From Croceibacterium sp. TMG7-5b_MA50 (GTDB lineage Bacteria; Pseudomonadota; Alphaproteobacteria; Sphingomonadales; Sphingomonadaceae), in NCBI RefSeq assembly GCF_039830145.1, contig NZ_CP156083.1, positions 124,001-188,000 on the forward strand: a stretch of DNA of 64,000 bases. The letters run 5' to 3'. Positions 16,042 through 24,359 of the stretch are shown in pieces. Below the pieces are notes generated by a model. The model was not told the DNA's origin. It ran no database searches and worked only from the letters and a program-made list of their open reading frames with translations. The position numbers and the translations under genes are program-made. How positions within the stretch are numbered: position 1 is the stretch's first letter; the number at the start of each line of letters is the position of its first letter.

Positions 16042-18381
16042 ATGCGGATCGATCGACGGGACCTGCTGAAGGCGGGCGGGCCGGCCCTGGCTGCGCTCGG
16101 CCTCCGGCCGGTCCGCGCACAGGATGCCGCAACGCCGGCGGCGGAGCCGGCCGAACAATCGACCATGTGGTACGCCGAACCCGCCCGCGTGTGGGAGGAG
16201 GCGCTGGCCATCGGCAATGGCCGGCTGGGCGCGATGGTGTTCGGCGGGGTCAAGCGCGAACGGCTGCAACTGAACGAGGACACGCTGTGGTCCGGCGGCC
16301 CGTACAATGCGCTGAACCCCCGCGCCCGCGGCAGCCTGGAGGAGGTGCGCGCACTCATCTTCGCCGGCCGGTACGAGGAGGCGGAGGCACTGGCCGCACG
16401 CGACCTGCAATCGGAACCGATGCGGCAGATGTCCTACCAGTCGCTCGGCGACCTGTGGCTGGACATCGCCGACATCAACGAAACGGACGTGACGGAGTAC
16501 CGCCGCACGCTCGACCTCGACAGCGCGGTCGCCACCACCCGCTTCGTGGCGGGCGGGCGGCGCTTCGTGCGGGAGGTGTTCTCCAGCCATCCCGATCAGG
16601 TGCTGGTGGTGCGGATCACCGGCGACGCGCCGTTCGACCTGTCGGTCGGGCTCGGCAGCGGGTTGCCGGGCGACGCGCGCACCGATGGCGACGGGCTGCT
16701 CCTGTCCGGGCACAACAATGCCGATCGCGGCGTGCCCGGCGTGATCCGCTTCGCCGCGCGCGCCGTGCTGCTGGCGGATGGCGGCACCACCAGCGCCACG
16801 GATGACGAGCTGCACGCATCGGGCGCCGGTGCCGTCACCCTGCTGCTGGCGGCGGCGACCAATGTGCGCAGCCCCACGGACCTGACGGGCGATCCCGTGG
16901 CGATCACCGCGCAGACGGGCGCCGCCGCCCGCGCCGTGCCGTTCGCCCGCCTGCGGCAACGCCATGTGGAGGCGCATCAGGCGCTGTTCCGCCGCGTCAG
17001 CATCGCGCTGGGCAGCGATGGTTCAAGCCGCCGCCCGACCGACCAGCGCATCCGCCGGGGCGGCGGGGTGGAGGACCCGGCGCTGGCGGCGCTGTATTTC
17101 CAGTTCGGCCGCTACCTGATGATCGCCAGCAGCCGGCCCGGCACGCAGGCGGCGAACCTGCAGGGCATCTGGAACGATCGCAACCAGCCGCCCTGGGGCT
17201 CCAAATACACGCTGAACATCAATGCGGAGATGAATTACTGGCCGGTGGACAGCGCCAACCTGTCCGAATGCATCGAACCCTTCGTCCGCATGGTGGAGGA
17301 GCTGGCCGCGTCCGGCCGCAAGACCGCGCGCGACCTGTATGGCGCGCGCGGCTGGGTGGCGCACCACAACACCGATCTGTGGCGCACCTCCACCCCGGTG
17401 GACCATGCGCGCACCGGCATCTGGCCCTGCGGCGCGGCGTGGCTCGCCTGCCAGTTGTGGGACCATTGGGACTGGCATCGAGACGACGAATACCTCGCCC
17501 GCATCTACCCGGTGCTGCGCGATGCGGCGCTGTTCCACCTTGACACGCTGCAACGCGATCCACGCAGCGGCTTCCTGGTGACCAACCCGTCCAACTCGCC
17601 GGAGAACGCGCATCCGCACGGCTCCACGCTCTGCGCCGGGCCGGCGATGGACACGCAATTGCTGCGCGACCTGTTCGACCGGGCGGGCGATGCGGCGCGC
17701 CGGCTGCGGCAGGATGCGGGGCTGCGGCGGGACTGGGCGCGCACCCGTGACCAACTCGCCCCCGATCGCATCGGCAAGGCCGGGCAGTTGCAGGAATGGC
17801 AGGAGGATTGGGACATGGAGGCGCCCGACCTGCACCATCGCCATGTGTCGCATCTCTACGCGCTCTATCCCGGTCAGCAGATCGACCCCGATGCGACGCC
17901 CGCACTGGCGCAGGCGGCGCGCCGCTCGCTGGAGATCAGGGGCGACGATGCGACCGGCTGGGGCCTCGGGTGGCGGCTGAACCTGTGGGCCCGGCTGCGC
18001 GACGGGGCGCATGCGCACACCATCCTCGCCAGCCTGCTGGGGCCGGAGCGGACCTACCCCAACCTGTTCGACGCGCATCCCCCGTTCCAGATCGACGGCA
18101 ATTTCGGCGGCACCGCCGGCATCATCGAGATGCTGGTGCAGACGCGCGGCGACACGCTGCGCCTGTTGCCGGCTTTGCCCGCGCAATGGCCCACCGGCCA
18201 CATCACCGGCGTGTTGCAGCGTGGCGGGTGCGCGATCGACCTGGAATGGCGCGACGGCCGGGTGACGCAGGTCCGGCTGACCGCGCGCGTTCCGCTGCAA
18301 CGCCGGGTGGTGACTCCGCACGGCAGCGCGGATGTGCGGCTCAACGCCGGGGAGACGCGAGTGATGACGACGTTCGCCTGA
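16042..18381 (+). CDS. GH95 alpha-L-fucosidase/alpha-L-galactosidase
   Basis: A 779-residue Tat-exported enzyme (RIDRRDLLKAGGPALAALG leader). It has the GH95 layout: an N-terminal beta-sandwich (WYAEPARVWEEALAIGNGRLG, LNEDTLWSGGP), then an (alpha/alpha)6 barrel with NLQGIWN, YTLNINAEMNYW (about 390), SHLYALYPG and FQIDGNFGG (about 685) holding catalytic residues. GH95 removes alpha-1,2-linked L-fucose, or L-galactose from rhamnogalacturonan II and xyloglucan. The start has AAGGGAGAG upstream. It stands alone on the plus strand, with a 117-bp gap of no recognisable feature before the transketolase genes. Confidence 0.92.
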   Translation: MRIDRRDLLKAGGPALAALGLRPVRAQDAATPAAEPAEQSTMWYAEPARVWEEALAIGNGRLGAMVFGGVKRERLQLNEDTLWSGGPYNALNPRARGSLEEVRALIFAGRYEEAEALAARDLQSEPMRQMSYQSLGDLWLDIADINETDVTEYRRTLDLDSAVATTRFVAGGRRFVREVFSSHPDQVLVVRITGDAPFDLSVGLGSGLPGDARTDGDGLLLSGHNNADRGVPGVIRFAARAVLLADGGTTSATDDELHASGAGAVTLLLAAATNVRSPTDLTGDPVAITAQTGAAARAVPFARLRQRHVEAHQALFRRVSIALGSDGSSRRPTDQRIRRGGGVEDPALAALYFQFGRYLMIASSRPGTQAANLQGIWNDRNQPPWGSKYTLNINAEMNYWPVDSANLSECIEPFVRMVEELAASGRKTARDLYGARGWVAHHNTDLWRTSTPVDHARTGIWPCGAAWLACQLWDHWDWHRDDEYLARIYPVLRDAALFHLDTLQRDPRSGFLVTNPSNSPENAHPHGSTLCAGPAMDTQLLRDLFDRAGDAARRLRQDAGLRRDWARTRDQLAPDRIGKAGQLQEWQEDWDMEAPDLHHRHVSHLYALYPGQQIDPDATPALAQAARRSLEIRGDDATGWGLGWRLNLWARLRDGAHAHTILASLLGPERTYPNLFDAHPPFQIDGNFGGTAGIIEMLVQTRGDTLRLLPALPAQWPTGHITGVLQRGGCAIDLEWRDGRVTQVRLTARVPLQRRVVTPHGSADVRLNAGETRVMTTFA

Positions 18382-18498
18382 CCCTCCTTCGTTTATCATC
18401 GTATCCGCCGGAACGATCAGAAAACGAAAGCAAACGCAACGTGCTTGCTTGCTCTCGCTTTCCGGCAGGCCTATGTGGATCGGGGAGGAGCCGAAAAC

Positions 18499-19374
18499 AT
18501 GACCATCGACGCGGCGCGTTCGCCTGCAAGCCCGGCCGACAACAACCTGGCCGCCCGTGCCGCCCATGTGCGCGACCGCGCGCTGTGGATGCGGCGGCGG
18601 TTGCTGCACATGATCGTAGATGCGGGCCAGGGGCACCCCGGCGGCGACCTGTCGGCGACCGACATCATCGCGTCGCTGTATTTCGACACGCTGCGCATCG
18701 ACCCCGCCCGTCCCGACGCGCCGGACCGTGACCGCTTCGTCCTGTCCAAGGGGCATTGCACGGGCGCGCTGTACACCGCGCTGGCGGGCGCCGGCTTCTT
18801 CGCGGAGGAGGAGCTCGACACCTATCTGCGCCCCGGATCGCGGCTGAACGGCCACCCCAACCGGCTGTATCTGCCGGGGGTGGAGGCCAATACCGGGCCG
18901 CTGGGCCACGGTTTCCCGGTCGCCGTCGGCATGGCGGTCGCCGAACAGCTCGACGATAGCGGTTACCGCACCTTCGCGCTGACGGGTGACGGCGAATTGC
19001 AGGAAGGCAGCATGTGGGAGGCGGCGATGTTCGCCGGCCACCGCAAGCTGGGCAAACTGACCGCGATCATCGACCGCAACGGATTGCAGCAGGGCGCGCG
19101 CACCGAAGATACCAACAGCCTGGAACCGCTGGCGGACAAGTGGCGCGCCTTCGGCTGGGACGTGGCGGAGATCGACGGTCATGATTACGAGGTGCTGCTG
19201 ACCACGCTGGACGATGCGGCGCAACCGCGGGAGAAACCGCTGGCGATCATCGCCCGCACGCACAAGGGACAGGGCGTCAGCTACATGCGCGATCAGGCGG
19301 GATGGCACCATGGCGTGCCCAATGCGGACCAGTTCGCCCTGGCCCTGGCCGAGCTCGAGGCGGAGGCACGCTGA
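18499..19374 (+). CDS. Transketolase, N-terminal (TPP-binding) subunit
   Basis: A 291-residue half transketolase carrying the thiamine diphosphate site (GHPGGDLS about 47, TGDGELQEGSMWEA about 162, then IIDRNGLQ). It needs the partner encoded next, whose ATG overlaps its stop (TGATG). GGGGAGGAG precedes the start. Split transketolases next to an FGGY kinase are found in D-apiose catabolism (AptA/AptB with ApsK), where apulose 4-phosphate and glyceraldehyde 3-phosphate give xylulose 5-phosphate and DHAP. The present trio fits, but other ketoses or formaldehyde-type transketolases cannot be excluded. No apiose isomerase is seen. Confidence 0.88.
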   Translation: MTIDAARSPASPADNNLAARAAHVRDRALWMRRRLLHMIVDAGQGHPGGDLSATDIIASLYFDTLRIDPARPDAPDRDRFVLSKGHCTGALYTALAGAGFFAEEELDTYLRPGSRLNGHPNRLYLPGVEANTGPLGHGFPVAVGMAVAEQLDDSGYRTFALTGDGELQEGSMWEAAMFAGHRKLGKLTAIIDRNGLQQGARTEDTNSLEPLADKWRAFGWDVAEIDGHDYEVLLTTLDDAAQPREKPLAIIARTHKGQGVSYMRDQAGWHHGVPNADQFALALAELEAEAR

Positions 19375-20324
19375 TGGCCGACACCGCAACTGCCGCCGGC
19401 ACCTTCGACTGCCGCGACGCCTATGTCCGCACGGTGGAGGAGCTCGCCGTCACGGACGAGCGGATCGTCGCCGTGGTCAACGATTCCGTCGGCTCGTCCA
19501 AACTGGGCAAGTTCCGCGACCGCTTCCCCGCGCGGCTCATCAATGTCGGCATCGCCGAACAGAACATGGTCAGCGTGGGCGCGGGCCTTGCCCATGCGGG
19601 CAAGATCCCGTTCGTCAGCGGGGCATCCTGCTTCCTGACGGCGCGGGCCATGGAACAGATCAAGGTCGATTGCGGCTACAGCAACGCCAATGTGAAGCTG
19701 TGCGGCATCTCCAGCGGGGTCGCCTATGGCGAGCTGGGCGCGACGCACCATTCGATCGAGGATATCGCCTGGCTGCGCGCGATCGGCGGGCTGTCGGTGA
19801 TCGTTCCGGCCGACCCGTGGGAGACAGAGGCCGCAATTCGCGCCGCCGCCGCGCATGACGGGCCGGTGTTCATCCGCATCAGCCGCATGCCCGTGCCGCA
19901 GCTCGACCGGCCGGACGGCGCCGCCTTCCGCATCGGCCGGGGGGAAGTGCTGCGGGAGGGCGGCGACATCGCCATCATCGCCAATGGCACGCTGGTCCAC
20001 CACGCGATCGCCGCGGCGGATGCGCTGGCGGCAGAGGGCGTGACTGCGCGCGTCGTCAACATGGCGACCGTGTCCCCGCTGGATACCGAACTGGTCGCCG
20101 CCGCCGCCGGAACCGGCGCGATCGTCACCGCCGAAGAAGGGCTGGCGCATGGCGGACTGGGCGGCGCGGTCGCCGAATTCTGCGCGCGCGAGTGCCCGAC
20201 GCGGATGCGGATGATCGGCTTCCCCGGCTTCCTGCCCACCGGCTCCGCCGCGTGGCTGATGCGCGAATTCAAGCTCAGTGCGGAAGGGATCGCCGGCGCC
20301 GCGCGCGAATTGCTGGCACGATGA
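19374..20324 (+). CDS. Transketolase, C-terminal subunit
   Basis: A 316-residue partner with the pyrimidine-binding domain (INVGIAEQNMVSVGAGLA, including the catalytic Glu) and the C-terminal transketolase domain (DIAIIANGTLVHHAI, TAEEGLAHGGLGG). It assembles with the preceding product into a complete enzyme in the cytoplasm. Its stop overlaps the kinase start (ATGA), so the three proteins are probably made in step. Substrate assignment follows the operon context only. Confidence 0.88.
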   Translation: MADTATAAGTFDCRDAYVRTVEELAVTDERIVAVVNDSVGSSKLGKFRDRFPARLINVGIAEQNMVSVGAGLAHAGKIPFVSGASCFLTARAMEQIKVDCGYSNANVKLCGISSGVAYGELGATHHSIEDIAWLRAIGGLSVIVPADPWETEAAIRAAAAHDGPVFIRISRMPVPQLDRPDGAAFRIGRGEVLREGGDIAIIANGTLVHHAIAAADALAAEGVTARVVNMATVSPLDTELVAAAAGTGAIVTAEEGLAHGGLGGAVAEFCARECPTRMRMIGFPGFLPTGSAAWLMREFKLSAEGIAGAARELLAR

Positions 20325-21799
20325 CAACAGGCGCGATCCTGGCGATCGACCAGGGGACTACCAATACCAAGGCATTGCTGGTCTCCCCCGATGGGACCGT
20401 GCTGCACACCCGGTCCCGCTCGACGCAGGTCAGTTACCCACGTTCCGGCTGGGCGGAGCAGTCCGCGGCGGAGATCTGGCAGGCGGTCGCCGGCCTGATC
20501 GCGGAGGTGGTCGCCGCGGCGCCGGGGGTGGAGGTGGCCGCGCTCGCCATCTCCAACCAGCGGGAAACGGTGGTGCTGTGGGATGCCGCCACTGGGGAGC
20601 CGCTCGCCCCCGCGGTGATCTGGCAGTGCCAGCGATCGGTCGATCGCTGCGCGGCGTTGCGCGCCGCCGGGCTGGAGGGCGAGATCGCGGAGCTGAGCGG
20701 CCTCGGCATCGATCCACTGTTCCCCGCGGCGAAGATCGCCTGGCTGCTCGACACCATTCCCGATGCCCGCGCCGGGGCCGCGCGCGGCGAGCTGCGCTCC
20801 GGCACGATGGATAGCTGGCTGTTATGGAACCTGACGGGCGGGCGGGTCCACGCGACGGACCACAGCAACGCCTCCCGCACGCAATTGCTGAACCTCGACA
20901 CGCTGGCCTGGGACGACCGGCTGGCCGCGATCTTCGACGTGCCGCTGAACATCCTGCCGCGCATCGCCCGATCGGACAGCCGCTTCGGCACGGTGGCGGC
21001 CGGCGCGGTCGCCCTGCCCGCCGGTACGCCGGTGCAGGCGATGCTGGGCGACAGCCACGCGGCTCTGTTCGCGCATGCCGCCAATGCGGGTGCAGAGGCC
21101 AAGGTGACGATCGGCACCGGCAGTTCGCTGATGGTGGCGACCCCCGGCCGCATCCGGTCCAGCCACGGCCTGTCGAGTACGGTTGCGTGGAGCAGCGCCG
21201 CCGGGGTGCAGCACGCGATAGAGGGCAACATCTCCGTCTCCGGCCACGCCGCCTCCTTCGCCCGCACGCTGCTGGGCCTGCCGGACGAGGGCGCGCTGAC
21301 CGATCTGGCGGCGAGCGTCGGCAGCAGCGAGGGCGTGGTGTTCGTCCCCGCGCTGGCGGGTCTTGGTGCGCCGCACTGGCAGCCGGGCGCGCGCGGCACG
21401 CTGGGGGGCATGACGCTGGGCACCCGGCCCGCGCACATCGCCCGCGCCACGCTGGAGGCGATCGCCCTGCAGATCGCCGACGTGCTGGACGCGATGGCCG
21501 CCGACCTGCCGGTCGCGCCCGATACGCTGTCGATCGATGGCGGCGCGGCGCGCAACGACCTGCTGGCGCAATTGCTGGCCGACCTGTCCGGCCGCACCAT
21601 CGTGCGCCCAGCGCTGGCGGAGGCGAGCGCGCTGGGCGCCGCTCGGCTGGCGGCGAGTGCGCTGGGCCTTGCCCCGGCGGCGGGCGCCGATTACCGGGCG
21701 GACCGCTTCATCCCGACGATGCCTGCGGAGGAGCGGGACACGATCCGCCGCAATTGGCGCAATGCGGTGAACGGGGTGATCGCTGCCGCGCGGCATTGA
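20321..21799 (+). CDS. FGGY-family carbohydrate kinase
   Basis: A 492-residue GlpK/XylB-type kinase. The phosphate-1 loop IDQGTTNTK is at about residue 8, ISNQRETVVLWD about 77, the catalytic LGDSHAALFAHA region about 245, and the adenosine motif IDGGAARND about 404. Paired with a split transketolase it probably phosphorylates a ketose, making the transketolase donor; D-apulose is a candidate by analogy with ApsK. It could also be a glycerol- or erythrulose-type kinase. Its end contains TTGACA, which may be the -35 box of the next gene. Confidence 0.88.
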   Translation: MTTGAILAIDQGTTNTKALLVSPDGTVLHTRSRSTQVSYPRSGWAEQSAAEIWQAVAGLIAEVVAAAPGVEVAALAISNQRETVVLWDAATGEPLAPAVIWQCQRSVDRCAALRAAGLEGEIAELSGLGIDPLFPAAKIAWLLDTIPDARAGAARGELRSGTMDSWLLWNLTGGRVHATDHSNASRTQLLNLDTLAWDDRLAAIFDVPLNILPRIARSDSRFGTVAAGAVALPAGTPVQAMLGDSHAALFAHAANAGAEAKVTIGTGSSLMVATPGRIRSSHGLSSTVAWSSAAGVQHAIEGNISVSGHAASFARTLLGLPDEGALTDLAASVGSSEGVVFVPALAGLGAPHWQPGARGTLGGMTLGTRPAHIARATLEAIALQIADVLDAMAADLPVAPDTLSIDGGAARNDLLAQLLADLSGRTIVRPALAEASALGAARLAASALGLAPAAGADYRADRFIPTMPAEERDTIRRNWRNAVNGVIAAARH

Positions 21800-21826
21800 C
21801 AATCCACCTTATAATATGACTATTGG
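21796..21826 (+). promoter_or_regulatory. Promoter/operator of GntR gene, AT-rich motif copy 1
   Basis: TTGACA (21796-21801) overlaps the end of the kinase gene, and CTTATAATATGACTATT (21808-21824) follows. The core TATAATATGAC recurs with small changes at about 24314, 33466, 49115 and 56198. Its presence before a GntR gene suggests autoregulation, with the operator covering the -10 region. Confidence 0.5.
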
Positions 21827-21863
21827 CCGACCGGGCTGGCCCCGGTCGGAGCCTCGCGTGACA

Positions 21864-22595
21864 ATGACCATCCCTGCCAGTTTCCAGATGTTCGGCGAAG
21901 GCGCGCTGTCCAGCCACGACCAGGTGGCGCGCACCCTGGGGGCGGAGATCATCAGCGGGGTCTATCCCCCCGGTTCCAAGATCCCGAACGAGGCGGAGAT
22001 ACTAGGGCGTTTCGGCGTGTCGCGCACCGTGCTGCGCGAAGTGCTGAAGACGCTGACGGCCAAGGGCCTGATCGTGTCGCGCACCCGTGTCGGCACCAAG
22101 GTGCTGCCCCCGTCCAGCTGGAACATGTTCGATGCGCAGGTCCTGTCGTGGAAGATGGCGGCGGGCGGCCTGGACGAGGCGTTCCATGGCGACCTGACGG
22201 AGGTGCGCCTGGCGATCGAGCCGCGCGCCGCCGCCCTCGCCGCGCGGCGGTGCGACCCCGCCGACATCGCGGAACTGCGCCAGGCGATCGACGCGATGTG
22301 GCAGGCGACCGGGTCTCGGCGCGACTTCGCCGCCGCCGACCTCGCCTTCCACCAGGCGCTGGGCGCGGCGTCGGGCAATACGCTCATGCGCTCGCTCTCC
22401 GCGGTGATCGAGACGGCGCTGGTTGCCTCCTTCACCATGAGCTCGCCCATCAACGATCCCGATCTGCACCATCTCAACGTCAGCAGCCACGCCGCCATCG
22501 TCGATGCCATCGCGGCGGGGGACGAGGACCGCGCGGCGGAGGCGACGCGCGCCGTCATCAAGGACCTGGCGCACTGGCGATCGTACAGCGAATGA
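21864..22595 (+). CDS. DgoR-like GntR-family (FadR subfamily) regulator
   Basis: A 243-residue repressor with a winged helix (LGAEIISGVYPPGSKIPNE, LGRFGVSRTVLREVLKTL) and an FCD effector domain (LTEVRLAIEPRAAALAA, AFHQALGAASGN). The first ATG in frame, at 21816, lies within the promoter motif, so ATG 21864 is preferred; GTG 21858 is also possible. It overlaps the dehydrogenase gene downstream (ATGA). It is the likely regulator of the five AT-rich motif sites that precede genes from here to 56 kb, a positional inference. DgoR-like proteins respond to sugar acids or keto-deoxy acids. Confidence 0.88.
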   Translation: MTIPASFQMFGEGALSSHDQVARTLGAEIISGVYPPGSKIPNEAEILGRFGVSRTVLREVLKTLTAKGLIVSRTRVGTKVLPPSSWNMFDAQVLSWKMAAGGLDEAFHGDLTEVRLAIEPRAAALAARRCDPADIAELRQAIDAMWQATGSRRDFAAADLAFHQALGAASGNTLMRSLSAVIETALVASFTMSSPINDPDLHHLNVSSHAAIVDAIAAGDEDRAAEATRAVIKDLAHWRSYSE

Positions 22596-24283
22596 ACCCG
22601 CCCGCCGCCGACGCCCCGCGCGCGGCACTGGTGGATGCCTTGCGCGCCATTGCCGGGCGCGCGCAGGTGCTGACCGATGCGGCGGCGACGCGGCCCTATC
22701 GCACCGGCTACCGTTATGGCGAAGGGGCGGCGCTGGCGGTGGTGCTGCCCCGCACGCTGGTCGAGTTGTGGCGCGTGCTGCAGGCCTGCGTCGCGGCGGA
22801 TGTGATCATCATCATGCAGGCGGCCAATACCGGGCTGACCGGCGGCTCCACCCCGGCGGGGGAGGATTACGACCGGCCGGTGGTCATCATCAATCCGCGC
22901 GCGATCACCCGCATCCACCTGATCGACGGGGGGCGCCAGGTCGTCTGCCTGCCGGGTGCGACCCTGTACGGGCTGGAGGCGGCGCTGCGGCCGCTGGGGC
23001 GCGAACCGCATTCGGTGATCGGATCGTCGTGCATCGGCGCATCGGTGATCGGCGGCATCTGCAACAATAGCGGCGGCGCGCTGATCCGGCGCGGGCCGGC
23101 CTTCACCGAACTCGCGCTGTATGCGCAGATCGACGAACAGCGCCGGCTGCACCTGGTGAACGAACTCGGCATCCGCCTGCCCGACGATCCGGAGGCGTTG
23201 CTGACGCAGGTGGAGCGCGGCTCATGGACGCCCGGCGACATCGTTCATGATCCCGGCAGGCGCGCCTCGGACGGCGATTACGCCCGCCGGGTGCGGCAGA
23301 TCGATGCCGACCTGCCCGCCCGCTACAACGCCGATCCGCAATGCCTGCACGCCGCGTCGGGCAGCGCGGGCAAGCTGGCGCTGTTCGCCGTCCGGCTCGA
23401 TACCTTCGCGCAGGATGCACGCACCCGTGTGTTCTACATCGGCACCAACGATCCCGCCGAACTGACCGACCTGCGCCGGCATGTGCTGGGCCGGTTCGCC
23501 AACCTGCCGGTCGCGGGCGAGTACTTGCACCGCGACTGCTACGACGTGGCGGAACGTTACGGCAAGGACACCTTCCTCGCCATCCGGCACCTCGGCACGG
23601 ATCGGCTGCCGCAGCTCTACGCGGCGAAGGCACGGGTCGATGCGTGGGGCGCGGGGCTGAGCGACCGGCTGCTGCAAGGTGCCAGCCGCCTGTTCCCGCG
23701 CCACCTGCCCGCGCGCATGTCCGCCTACCGCGACAAATACGAACACCACCTGATCCTGCGCATGGCAGGGGACGGGATCGAGGAGGCGGAGGCGTATCTG
23801 GGCACCATGTTCCCCTCCGCTGCCGGGGATTACTTCGCCTGCACGGCGAAGGAGGGGGACAAGGCGTTCCTCCACCGCTTCGCCGCCGCCGGCGCCGCCG
23901 TCCGCTACCACGCGGTGCACGGGCGGCAGGTCGGCGGGCTGGTCGCGCTGGACGTGGCGCTGAGGCGCAACGACCGCGAATGGGTGGAGGTGCTGCCCCC
24001 GCACCTCGCCGATCAGGTGCTGCACGCGCTCTATTACGGGCATTTCTTCTGCCACGTCTTCCACCAGGACTACATCCTGAAACCCGGCTGCGATCCGCTA
24101 GCGTTCGAACATGCGCTGTGGCGGCTGCTGGACGAACGCGGCGCGGAATACCCGGCGGAACACAATGTCGGGCACCTGTATCCGGCGAAGCCGGCGCTCA
24201 GCGCCTTCTACCGCCAGCTTGATCCTACCAACAGCTTCAATCCCGGCATCGGCCAGACATCGCGGCAGGCCCACTGGCGCTGA
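22592..24283 (+). CDS. Quinone-dependent D-lactate dehydrogenase (Dld-type), FAD-linked
   Basis: A 563-residue flavoprotein close in length to E. coli Dld (571). The PCMH FAD domain has AANTGLTGGSTP (about 79) and the pyrophosphate region IGSSCIGASVIGGICNNSGG. The C-terminal D-lactate membrane-binding domain shows HDCYD-like HRDCYDVAERYGKD, KYEHHLILRM and FHQDYILKPG. It feeds electrons to the quinone pool at the inner membrane. Coupled to a GntR gene in a sugar operon, it may oxidise D-lactate or a related 2-hydroxy acid formed from deoxy sugars. The substrate is not certain. Confidence 0.87.
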   Translation: MNPPAADAPRAALVDALRAIAGRAQVLTDAAATRPYRTGYRYGEGAALAVVLPRTLVELWRVLQACVAADVIIIMQAANTGLTGGSTPAGEDYDRPVVIINPRAITRIHLIDGGRQVVCLPGATLYGLEAALRPLGREPHSVIGSSCIGASVIGGICNNSGGALIRRGPAFTELALYAQIDEQRRLHLVNELGIRLPDDPEALLTQVERGSWTPGDIVHDPGRRASDGDYARRVRQIDADLPARYNADPQCLHAASGSAGKLALFAVRLDTFAQDARTRVFYIGTNDPAELTDLRRHVLGRFANLPVAGEYLHRDCYDVAERYGKDTFLAIRHLGTDRLPQLYAAKARVDAWGAGLSDRLLQGASRLFPRHLPARMSAYRDKYEHHLILRMAGDGIEEAEAYLGTMFPSAAGDYFACTAKEGDKAFLHRFAAAGAAVRYHAVHGRQVGGLVALDVALRRNDREWVEVLPPHLADQVLHALYYGHFFCHVFHQDYILKPGCDPLAFEHALWRLLDERGAEYPAEHNVGHLYPAKPALSAFYRQLDPTNSFNPGIGQTSRQAHWR

Positions 24284-24299
24284 GCGCTGCAACTATCAC

Positions 24300-24328
24300 T
24301 TGGATTGCATAAAATAGTATCATATGAC
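24300..24328 (+). promoter_or_regulatory. Promoter/operator of TonB receptor gene, AT-rich motif copy 2
   Basis: TTGGAT (24300-24305) and TATGAC (24323-24328) are spaced 17 bp, with the motif AGTATCATATGACG across the -10 region. TCATATGA inside it is a perfect palindrome. The receptor start follows 32 nt downstream behind GGGAGG. Confidence 0.45.
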
Positions 24329-24359
24329 GTCCCACAACAAGAATGATGTGGGAGGATCT

